Of a stretch of DNA of 5,573 nt, positions 1-5,373 are shown one piece after another. Each line of letters begins with the position of its first letter. The stretch's first letter is position 1. Under the pieces are notes generated by a model, which did no database searches, had not been told where the DNA came from, and saw only the letters and a program-made list of their open reading frames with translations. The position numbers and the translations under genes are program-made. The stretch is from an uncultured Bacilli bacterium. Its GTDB lineage: Bacteria; Bacillota_I; Bacilli_A; RF39; UBA660. The stretch lies in assembly GCA_905236935.1 (NCBI GenBank), contig CAJOQL010000055.1:1-5573 (forward strand). Direction: 5' to 3'.

Positions 1-621
1 AATATTAAGATTTTTTTCCATCCTTTTACCAATACCCCACATTTCACTTAAAGGTGAAATCTTCCAAAGTTTAGTTTGAATATCATCATAAGTCCATTTA
101 GCAATATTATCTTTGGTATGTTTTGCTTCAATATCCATTGCTACTTTGGCTAAAAGCATATTAGGACCAATACCGCATGTAGCAGTTAATCCAGTTTTTT
201 CTTTAATTCTATTTATAATATCTAATGCTAGTTCATAAGAAGATTTTTTATATAATTTTAAATAATTAGTTACATCAATAAATACTTCATCAATTGAATA
301 AACATGTAAATCTTCTTTAGAAACAAATTCTAAATATATACTTAATACTTCTTTACTTTTCTTGATATATAAACTCATACGAGGAGGGACTTTTATGATT
401 TTAATATATTTTGGGATATTGTAATTTGCAAGTTCATAAACTCGGCATCTACCTGGAACTCCAAATTTTTTTAAAAATGGGGTAACTGCTAAAGTAATTG
501 CCCCATTACGATTAGGATCACATACAACAAGTGGAGTAGTAAAAGGATCTAATCCTCTTTCAATACATTCACATGATGCAAAAAAACTTTTTAAATCAAT
601 TGCAATGATATTATTTTCCAT
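1..621 (-). CDS. Y-family translesion DNA polymerase (UmuC/UvrX-like), N-terminal part, truncated by window edge
   Basis: Error-prone DNA polymerase that copies past lesions. The visible 207 codons start at the ATG at 621-619, after a GGTGA ribosome site 6 bases upstream, and run off the left edge with no stop. Motif 1 is IDLKSFFASCE (residues 8-18), with metal-binding Asp9 and Phe14 at the steric-gate position that excludes ribonucleotides. The palm continues through the CDPNRNG segment (34-40). The second catalytic motif is SIDEVFID (109-116), with Asp111 and Glu112. GIGPNMLLAK (150-159) follows, then the start of the thumb helix-hairpin-helix, WGIGKRMEKN (195-204). FFASCE and the DPNRNG segment resemble Gram-positive UvrX/YqjW and UmuC more than DinB, but the subgroup cannot be fixed without the C-terminus. 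About half of a usual 400-residue protein is present. The promoter carries a LexA box, so damage induction is expected. It is divergent from the gene at 763. Confidence 0.93.
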   Translation of the reverse strand, partial: MENNIIAIDLKSFFASCECIERGLDPFTTPLVVCDPNRNGAITLAVTPFLKKFGVPGRCRVYELANYNIPKYIKIIKVPPRMSLYIKKSKEVLSIYLEFVSKEDLHVYSIDEVFIDVTNYLKLYKKSSYELALDIINRIKEKTGLTATCGIGPNMLLAKVAMDIEAKHTKDNIAKWTYDDIQTKLWKISPLSEMWGIGKRMEKNLNI

Positions 622-637
622 TTTTTTCACCAATTAA

Positions 638-666
638 ATTATAGAACAAATGTACTAACAAATCAA
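638..666 (-). promoter_or_regulatory. Sigma-A type promoter of the Y-family polymerase gene
   Basis: Read on the minus strand, -35 TTGATT (666-661), a 17-base spacer and -10 TATAAT (643-638) lie just upstream of the polymerase start at 621. The -10 is a perfect consensus and the -35 matches 4 of 6. Transcription should begin near 631, giving a very short leader that still contains the GGTGA ribosome site. The LexA box fills most of the spacer, so a bound repressor would block RNA polymerase. Confidence 0.75.
643..656. promoter_or_regulatory. LexA (SOS) operator, Bacillus type
   Basis: The sequence AGAACAAATGTACT matches the Gram-positive SOS box CGAACRNRYGTTYG-type consensus: GAAC, four bases, then GTAC in place of GTTC. 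The core (644-655) has a single mismatch in the two half-sites. It lies between the -35 and -10 of the polymerase promoter, the usual place for LexA repression, and it fits the product, since Y-family polymerases are classic SOS genes. LexA itself is not in the window. Confidence 0.7.
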
Positions 667-690
667 TTGCCATTTTATGGAAAATGCAAT
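666..690. repeat. Hairpin-forming inverted repeat in the divergent intergenic region
   Basis: ATTGC and ATTTT on the left (666-676, with one unpaired C at 671) can pair with AAAAT and GCAAT on the right (681-690) around the loop ATGG. It abuts the -35 of the polymerase promoter and lies upstream of the opposite gene's promoter. It may be a protein-binding site for either gene, or chance in AT-rich DNA. No T-tract follows, so it is not a terminator. Confidence 0.4.
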
Positions 691-711
691 GTCAAATTGG
701 AATTGTAAATA

Positions 712-740
712 TTGACTTTTAAAGGGCAGAATGTTAATTT
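712..740 (+). promoter_or_regulatory. Possible promoter of the membrane-anchored protein gene at 763
   Basis: TTGACT (712-717) is a 5 of 6 match to the -35 consensus. Seventeen bases later TAATTT (735-740) is only a weak -10, and TTAATT at 16-base spacing is no better. A better-looking TATAGT (741-746) is too far from TTGACT and very near the ribosome site. The location is right, but the -10 is unconvincing. Confidence 0.35.
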
Positions 741-762
741 TATAGTAAAGAAAGGAATAAAA

Positions 763-1422
763 ATGAAAGAAAAAAATAAAAATAGATTAATATGGTTTTT
801 AGTTCCTATAATCGTGTCATTATTAGGACTTATAGTATTTTTAGGTAAAGATAAAATTTTGAAAAATAAAAATAATAATACTACTACCACAACTACTACG
901 ACTAATAAAATTGTAACTAATTACAATAATAAAGTTAAAATATTAGATGGAGAATGTTATTCAAATGGTGATTATGATTCATTTGAAGTAACAACTTACT
1001 TAAATGATAAAATAAAATATACTTCTAACGTTGATAATATTTATGAGGGTGGCAAAATTTATATAAATAATAAAATAATCGTAGATGGTTATAATTTAAT
1101 ACGTGTATGTGCTTATAATAAATATATTTTGATTGGTATTGGCGAAGGTGGCGCTGTAGCATATGATATTTATAATTCAAAAGGTGAGGATTTACTTGAA
1201 AAAGCAATTAGATATTATGAAATAAAAGATAATATTATTACAGGTTATAGTTCTTTAGATAATAATCATATTAGAAAAGTAGTAATAGATTTATCAAAAG
1301 ATAAGATAAATACAACTATGGGAAAGGCTGAAAGTTATAGTTGTCCATCTGATAATCCTTATGGTGATGATACAACAGATTTAAAAGAGAAAGTAATTAA
1401 CTATTTATGTTCGGGAGTTTGA
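763..1422 (+). CDS. Membrane-anchored extracytoplasmic protein with threonine tract, function unknown
   Basis: I do not recognise this 219-residue protein. It has a basic N-terminus (K2, K4, K6, R8), one hydrophobic segment (about 9-28), a charged Asn/Lys stretch, eight consecutive threonines (40-47) and a C-terminal domain of about 170 residues. That domain is rich in Tyr, Asn, Ile and Asp, with an alternating pattern suggesting beta structure. There is no lipobox or clear signal-peptidase site, so the likely topology is N-in, anchored, with the domain outside the cell. Four cysteines (65, 116, 194, 216) lie in the outer domain and could form disulfides. The ATG at 763 is chosen because AAAGGAA (751-757) stands 5 bases upstream; an in-frame TTG at 712 would place the ribosome site inside the gene. 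It ends in TGA, which forms part of its terminator loop. It appears monocistronic. Confidence 0.8.
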   Translation: MKEKNKNRLIWFLVPIIVSLLGLIVFLGKDKILKNKNNNTTTTTTTTNKIVTNYNNKVKILDGECYSNGDYDSFEVTTYLNDKIKYTSNVDNIYEGGKIYINNKIIVDGYNLIRVCAYNKYILIGIGEGGAVAYDIYNSKGEDLLEKAIRYYEIKDNIITGYSSLDNNHIRKVVIDLSKDKINTTMGKAESYSCPSDNPYGDDTTDLKEKVINYLCSGV

Positions 1423-1438
1423 TTTAACTCTCTTTTTT
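1413..1438 (+). terminator. Intrinsic terminator after the membrane-anchored protein gene
   Basis: GGGAGTT (1413-1419) pairs with AACTCTC (1426-1432), with one G-T pair, around a six-base loop. Six T residues follow (1433-1438). The stop codon TGA (1420-1422) lies in the loop, so the terminator begins inside the last codons. It separates this gene from priA. Confidence 0.85.
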
Positions 1439-1494
1439 CATATTAACTACTAAAAATCAATAGTAAAATTGAATAAAAGAATGTTGAATTATAA

Positions 1495-1510
1495 AATATT
1501 TACAAATATT
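1495..1510. repeat. AT-rich palindrome upstream of priA
   Basis: AATATTT and AAATATT are perfect inverted copies separated by AC. In DNA this AT-rich a 16-base palindrome could be chance. It lies in the non-coding stretch 1423-1673, which holds no open reading frame I would defend. Confidence 0.3.
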
Positions 1511-1515
1511 AAAAT

Positions 1516-1549
1516 TTGCTAGCAATTCCATATATTTTCAAGGATTGCT
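1516..1549. repeat. Overlapping inverted repeats upstream of the priA promoter
   Basis: TTGCTAGCAA (1516-1525) is a perfect 10-base palindrome. Its right half begins AGCAATTCC (1521-1529), which pairs with GGATTGCT (1542-1549) through one bulged T, so two alternative hairpins share one arm. It ends 12 bases before the -35 of the priA promoter. No T-tract follows, so it is more likely a binding site or unassigned structure than a terminator. Confidence 0.4.
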
Positions 1550-1561
1550 TTAATCAACAAC

Positions 1562-1590
1562 TTGCTTTTTATATTTAAAATATATATAAT
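1562..1590 (+). promoter_or_regulatory. priA: Sigma-A type promoter of priA
   Basis: TTGCTT (1562-1567), a 17-base spacer and a perfect TATAAT (1585-1590) make a good promoter. Transcription would start near 1597, leaving a leader of about 77 bases. The leader contains the palindrome TCACGTGA (1604-1611) and ends in a strong AAGGAGG ribosome site (1658-1664), 9 bases before the priA start. Confidence 0.7.
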
Positions 1591-1673
1591 TGAATATGTA
1601 AGTTCACGTGATTAAGCGCATTTTCACCTTTTCAATTTTTAAGTAATTAGAAAAAGGAAGGAGGTTTATAAAT

Positions 1674-3848
1674 ATGTATGCTGAAGTATTAGTAGAATAT
1701 GGTGCTAAAGCACTAGATAAAAAGTTTACTTATATCATTCCCGAAAAAATAAAAGAAGTACTAAAAATAGGTATGAAAGTAATTGTACCTTTTGGTAATA
1801 GTACTATAAATGGTTTTGTTGTAAATATTATAAATAATACTGAAAATGAAAATCTAAAAGAAATAATTCAAATATCAAAACAAGACTTTATTTTAAATGA
1901 AGAATTAATGAAGTTAGGAGAGTTTATTAAAGAAAATACTTTATGTTCATTAATAAGTGCTTATCAGTGTATGTTACCATCTTCAATGAAAGTTAAAACA
2001 ATTAAAAGTGATTATCAAAAATATAATGAATATTTAGTCCTAAATAATATGGAAAGCACTCTAAAATATATTAAGGAAAATAAGAATGCTAAAAAACAGA
2101 TTGAACTTTTAAATCGTTTACTTCAAAATGAAAAAATCTTAAAAAATGAATATTCTAGTGTAATTGTTAAAAAATTATTAGATTTAGATTTAATAAAATT
2201 AGAAAAAGAAAATAAATATCGTATTAATAAGAAAGAATTAACCTTTAAATCTTTAAATCTTACCTTAGAACAAGAAATAGCTGTTAAATGTATTGAAAAG
2301 TCTTTTAATGAAAGTCAAACATTTTTACTTTATGGAATTACTGGTTCTGGAAAAACTGAGGTTTATATGAATTTAATTGAGAAAGTAATTAGTAATGGAA
2401 AAGAAGCTATTATGTTAGTACCAGAAATTAGTTTAACAACACAAATTGTTGAGCGCTTTTATCAAAGATTTGGAAATAAGGTAGCAATATTTCATAGTAA
2501 TTTATCAGAGGGAGAAAAATATGATGAATATCATAAAATTCTAAATGGTGATGTAAAGATTGTAGTTGGAACTAGAAGTGCAATATTTGTTCCTTTTAAA
2601 AATATTGGTTTAATTATTTTAGATGAAGAACAAAGCTCAAATTATAAACAGGATAATAATCCAAGATATCATGCAAGAGATGTTGCAATTAAGCGCAGTG
2701 AATATTATAAATGCCCAGTTATTCTTGGTAGTGCTACACCTTCACTTGAAAGTATGGCAAGGGCTTTAAAAGGAGTTTATTATCTTCTAACTTTAAATAA
2801 GAGAATAGGTAGTTCTACTTTACCAGATATTGAGATTGTAAATATGCAAGATGAATATCAAAAAGGAAATATGATAATTAGTGATTTATTAGATAAAAAT
2901 ATAAAGGATAGAATTACTAAAAATGAACAAATAATTATATTTCTTAATCGTCGTGGTTTTAATACAATTATTACTTGTAAAAATTGCGGCTATACTTTTA
3001 AGTGCCCACATTGTGATATAACCTTAACATACCATAAAAGCAGTAATAATCTAAGATGCCATTATTGTGGCTATACCATCTTAAATACAGAATTGTGTCC
3101 TAAATGTCAGGAAAAATCTTTAGCAAGTTTTGGCCTTGGAACTGAAAAATTAGAAGAAGAACTTAAAAATAGATACAAGATAGATGTTATTAGAATGGAT
3201 GTTGATACTACTAGTAAAAAGGGTAGTACTAATAAAATGATTAAAGAAATTGAAATAGGCAATTCTTGTATTATTGTTGGGACACAAATGATAAGTAAAG
3301 GTTTTGATTTTCCAAAAGTTACTCTTGTTGGAGTTATTAATGCAGATGATTCATTAAATATACCAGATTTTAGAAGTGGAGAGCGAACTTTTGAACTTCT
3401 TACTCAAACCGCAGGTCGAGCCGGCAGAAAAGATTTAAAAGGAAAGGTCATAATTCAATCATTTAATGTCGAAAATAAAACATTATTATTTGTAAAAAAT
3501 GCTGATTATAAATCCTTATTTAATTATGAGATGAATATTCGCAAATTATTAAAATATCCTCCATATTATTATTTAACTTTAATTAAAATAGCTTCTAAGG
3601 ATTATGATCTTGCTTCTAAAGAGGCAACTAAAGTATTAAAATTTCTAAATAGTAAGCTAGATAATGCCATTATATTAGGCCCAACAACCGCATCTATGTT
3701 TAAATTTAATAATATTTATCGTTTTCAAATAATTTTAAAATATAAGAATTATGACAAAATTAAAGGCTCTTTAATTGAATTAGATGAATTATATAAGACT
3801 AATATTAAAGTAAATATTGAAATTGATAATAATCCTAGCCACATATAA
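1674..3848 (+). CDS. priA: Primosomal protein N' (replication restart helicase PriA)
   Basis: A 3'-to-5' superfamily 2 DNA helicase that recognises stalled or collapsed forks and starts reloading of the replicative helicase. The 724 residues are a normal family length. The 3'-DNA-binding domain (about 1-100, YGAKALDKKFTYIIP near the start) is followed by a winged-helix region (about 110-200). Walker A is GITGSGKT (221-228). Walker B reads DEEQ (317-320), where the family usually has DEEH, and runs into a segment with YKQDNNPRYHARD. Motif III is GSATPS (352-357). Eight cysteines in four CxxC pairs (435/438, 444/447, 462/465, 475/478) form the two zinc sites. Motif VI is QTAGRAGR (578-585), and the C-terminal domain contains YPPYYYLTLI. 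The ATG at 1674 has a strong AAGGAGG 9 bases upstream. The gene stands alone, without the coaBC, def or fmt neighbours often found beside it in Bacillota. Confidence 0.97.
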   Translation: MYAEVLVEYGAKALDKKFTYIIPEKIKEVLKIGMKVIVPFGNSTINGFVVNIINNTENENLKEIIQISKQDFILNEELMKLGEFIKENTLCSLISAYQCMLPSSMKVKTIKSDYQKYNEYLVLNNMESTLKYIKENKNAKKQIELLNRLLQNEKILKNEYSSVIVKKLLDLDLIKLEKENKYRINKKELTFKSLNLTLEQEIAVKCIEKSFNESQTFLLYGITGSGKTEVYMNLIEKVISNGKEAIMLVPEISLTTQIVERFYQRFGNKVAIFHSNLSEGEKYDEYHKILNGDVKIVVGTRSAIFVPFKNIGLIILDEEQSSNYKQDNNPRYHARDVAIKRSEYYKCPVILGSATPSLESMARALKGVYYLLTLNKRIGSSTLPDIEIVNMQDEYQKGNMIISDLLDKNIKDRITKNEQIIIFLNRRGFNTIITCKNCGYTFKCPHCDITLTYHKSSNNLRCHYCGYTILNTELCPKCQEKSLASFGLGTEKLEEELKNRYKIDVIRMDVDTTSKKGSTNKMIKEIEIGNSCIIVGTQMISKGFDFPKVTLVGVINADDSLNIPDFRSGERTFELLTQTAGRAGRKDLKGKVIIQSFNVENKTLLFVKNADYKSLFNYEMNIRKLLKYPPYYYLTLIKIASKDYDLASKEATKVLKFLNSKLDNAIILGPTTASMFKFNNIYRFQIILKYKNYDKIKGSLIELDELYKTNIKVNIEIDNNPSHI

Positions 3849-3876
3849 AAAAGCGTTTCATTAAAAGCGCTTTTTT
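3847..3876. terminator. Bidirectional intrinsic terminator shared by priA and the convergent minus-strand operon
   Basis: AAAAAAGCG (3847-3855) pairs perfectly with CGCTTTTTT (3868-3876), and TTT/AAA inside the loop can add three pairs. It gives a T-run on either strand. It overlaps the last two bases of the priA stop and the first two bases of the opposite gene's TAA, so the 26 bases between the convergent genes are almost wholly terminator. The inner AAAAGCGCTTTT (3863-3874) is itself a perfect palindrome. Confidence 0.85.
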
Positions 3877-4912
3877 AGCTTAAATTCTTATTATAATTTT
3901 GATTTAAAGCAATACTTAAATTATTAATAACATCATTAATTACATAATAAGTATATTCCTTAGATTGAACTCTTTCATTAAAGGTGCGCATATTATCTTC
4001 ATTTAGAGTATAATTAGTTGTTAAGGTAAAAGAATTTCTTTTAAAATAATAACTTAAATAAGATAATATTTCATCAGTTGTATTTTGAATGCTAATTTCC
4101 TCTTCATCAGAAAGGTTTAACAAGTTAGGACCAAATTTAAAGTAAGAAATAGCCTCTATTCCATTACCACCAGCTTGCTTAACAGAACTTTGACTTACTA
4201 AAATATTATATAATATGGCTTCTTTTAAACCATTAATATCTTTTTTCTCTAAGTTTTGAATTTTCTGATTTTTATTAGTATCATAATTAAAAACTGAATA
4301 ATTAGAATCTAAATTATACCATTTATTACCAGCACCCATGGGATTCTTATCATTTATAAAACCACTAGCATTTTGTGCTATCATTGCAATAATTTTTCCT
4401 TCATTTTCTCCGTAAGTAGTAGCATATTCATGAATATAATTCATGAGTTCCACATTGCTTAGTACATTATTTATATTATTTACAATATTAGGATTATCTT
4501 TAAAATTATAAGTTTTAATTGGTAGCGGAGAATTTGTAAAAACATAATTAATAATATTAGTTTCTAAATTAGAATCATTAAGTAAAGATGAAATTTTTAT
4601 CGATTTTTCTTGATTATTTAATCCATCTAATTGATCGCTAAAGTATTCAAATACTAATCCTTCAAAAGTAGTCCCATATTCATCAATTAAAATATATTTT
4701 GATTTTAAGGATGATAAAATAGAGTCTAAATCTATATTAGCAATAGTAGTGTAGTCTACTGTTGGCTTTATTTCTATTTTACTATTATCTTTCTTTAAAG
4801 CAAATACTGATAAACTTGAAGCTAAAGCAATACTTGCTAAAATAAGAGCACCTTTATTACTTACTTTAGGATGATTCTTACATATATGTTTTCCATTATA
4901 ATTATTTGCCAT
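3875..4912 (-). CDS. Membrane-anchored protein with a degenerate lytic-transglycosylase-like domain
   Basis: 345 residues. A basic N-terminus is followed by one hydrophobic helix (about 21-39), then an Asn/Asp/Ser-rich domain, probably outside the cell. I see no family match along its whole length. Residues 173-195, with KIIAMIAQNASGF then NPMGAG, resemble the first SLT motif of lytic transglycosylases (AxxxQES.F.P...GAMG). AISYFKFGPN (254-263) resembles the ALAAYNAGPG motif. The distance from residue 181 to Tyr257 is 76, close to the roughly 74 between catalytic Glu and Tyr in Slt70. Residue 181 is Asn (codon AAT), so the catalytic Glu is missing. I infer a lysozyme-fold pseudoenzyme that may bind glycan without cutting it; the fold assignment is tentative. 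The ATG at 4912 has GGAGG 6 bases upstream (4923-4919), inside the upstream gene. It overlaps that gene by 11 bases, so translation is probably coupled. Confidence 0.85.
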   Translation of the reverse strand: MANNYNGKHICKNHPKVSNKGALILASIALASSLSVFALKKDNSKIEIKPTVDYTTIANIDLDSILSSLKSKYILIDEYGTTFEGLVFEYFSDQLDGLNNQEKSIKISSLLNDSNLETNIINYVFTNSPLPIKTYNFKDNPNIVNNINNVLSNVELMNYIHEYATTYGENEGKIIAMIAQNASGFINDKNPMGAGNKWYNLDSNYSVFNYDTNKNQKIQNLEKKDINGLKEAILYNILVSQSSVKQAGGNGIEAISYFKFGPNLLNLSDEEEISIQNTTDEILSYLSYYFKRNSFTLTTNYTLNEDNMRTFNERVQSKEYTYYVINDVINNLSIALNQNYNKNLS

Positions 4913-4920
4913 TATTTGCC
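4901..4920. repeat. Perfect 10-base tandem duplication at the gene overlap
   Basis: ATTATTTGCC occurs twice in direct succession (4901-4910 and 4911-4920). On the minus strand the first-read copy supplies the last GG of the GGAGG ribosome site, and the copy junction creates the ATG of the downstream gene. The second-read copy contains the TAA of the upstream gene. The duplication therefore defines the 11-base stop/start overlap and makes the residues ANN occur in both proteins, in different frames. Confidence 0.85.
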
Positions 4921-5135
4921 TCCATTAAATATTTATCTAAATAATCCCATTCATATTCCTCTTCAATTGGGAATAGTTCAATTTTTTCATTTATAACTTT
5001 ATAACGTGATGCATAGATGTTTTTATTATCATTAGTATAGATAATATAATCATAATTATAATTACTAGGATTTAATATTTTAATTATTTTATATTCCTCT
5101 CCATCTGCTTCAAATTTAAAAGTATTTTCACCCAT
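4902..5135 (-). CDS. DUF1292 family protein (YrzB-like), small cytoplasmic protein of unknown function
   Basis: 77 residues, acidic, with no membrane segment or signal. It follows the DUF1292 pattern: an N-terminal strand with FEADGEEYKII (8-18), a middle strand pair around YDYIIYTNDNKNIYASRY (28-45), then an acidic tail with IEEEYEWDYLDKYL (57-70). The family is common in Bacillota, often in or next to the yrrL/yrzL cluster, and its function is not established. The ATG at 5135 is chosen because AGGAAG (5149-5144) stands 8 bases upstream; the in-frame GTG at 5144 overlaps that ribosome site. The last residues, ANNGK, come from a 10-base tandem duplication. It is first in a two-gene operon with the membrane protein, an unusual partner for the family as far as I know. 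The assignment rests on the overall pattern. Confidence 0.75.
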   Translation of the reverse strand: MGENTFKFEADGEEYKIIKILNPSNYNYDYIIYTNDNKNIYASRYKVINEKIELFPIEEEYEWDYLDKYLMEANNGK

Positions 5136-5187
5136 TAAAATCACTTCCTACTTTTAATTTTAGCAAGAAATATATTAACATTGAATT

Positions 5188-5216
5188 CTTATAATTTAAA
5201 TTTTACAACTATTTAA
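5188..5216 (-). promoter_or_regulatory. Possible promoter of the DUF1292 / membrane-protein operon
   Basis: On the minus strand, TTAAAT (5216-5211), a 17-base spacer and TATAAG (5193-5188) lie about 50 bases before the start codon. The -10 matches 5 of 6, while the -35 matches only 3 of 6. In such AT-rich DNA this is weak evidence, but no better candidate is visible in 5136-5275. Confidence 0.3.
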
Positions 5217-5232
5217 CATTTATTGGCCTTTT

Positions 5233-5248
5233 AAAACTTAAAAGTTTT
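5233..5248. repeat. 16-base palindrome in the divergent intergenic region
   Basis: AAAACTT and AAGTTTT are perfect inverted copies separated by AA. It lies between the DUF1292 operon and the divergent DUF1016-type gene, so it could be an operator for either. It is almost wholly A/T and may be chance. The GTTTTC after it resembles a weak terminator tail, but no plus-strand gene precedes it. Confidence 0.35.
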
Positions 5249-5321
5249 GTTTTCTTAATGTATTAAAGACAAAAAATGAAGAAATTTACACAAAATGTAT
5301 CAGAAAAAAAGAAAATTAACT

Positions 5322-5367
5322 CTTTTCCGGTAATATAAATAGTAGAGGGATAAAAAATACCGAAAGG
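5322..5367 (+). promoter_or_regulatory. Inverted repeat that could sequester the ribosome site of the DUF1016-type gene
   Basis: CTTTTCCGGTA (5322-5332) can pair with TACCGAAAGG (5358-5367) through ten base pairs, including one G-T pair and leaving C5328 unpaired, around a 25-base loop. The right arm contains most of the AAAGGA ribosome site (5363-5368). The structure matters for translation only if transcription starts upstream of 5322. A TATAAA at 5334-5339 would start it inside the loop and exclude the left arm. In that case the repeat may instead be an operator. Confidence 0.4.
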
Positions 5368-5373
5368 ATAAAA

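Noticed and set aside
712..762. Extended start (TTG at 712) for the membrane-anchored protein
   Set aside because: The AAAGGAA ribosome site at 751-757 serves the ATG at 763, and the extension would read through the probable promoter and place charged residues before a normal N-terminus.
675..890. Minus-strand open frame of 71 codons
   Set aside because: It lies antisense to the promoter region and the membrane-segment codons of the gene at 763, is low-complexity Phe/Leu/Ile, and has no ribosome site that would favour it.
1025..1207. Minus-strand open frame of 60 codons
   Set aside because: It is wholly antisense to the 763-1422 gene, and its Tyr/His-rich composition is what results from reading that gene's Asn/Ile/Tyr codons backwards.
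1420..1446. TGA read as tryptophan (Mycoplasma-type code)
   Set aside because: The tryptophans I checked in the window are TGG, and the TGA at 1420 lies in the loop of an intrinsic terminator, as expected of a true stop.
1628..1657. CCTTTT/AAAAGG pairing in the priA leader as a riboswitch-like element
   Set aside because: Only six weak pairs are present. They do not cover the core AAGGAGG ribosome site, and nothing resembles a known riboswitch.
5136..5144. GTG start at 5144 for the DUF1292 protein
   Set aside because: The GTG overlaps the AGGAAG ribosome site, which is well spaced for the ATG at 5135.
5276..5338. 20-codon open frame (MKKFTQNVSEKKKINSFPVI) upstream of the DUF1016-type gene
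   Set aside because: It has no recognisable ribosome site before it and is short enough to occur by chance. A leader peptide is possible but unsupported.
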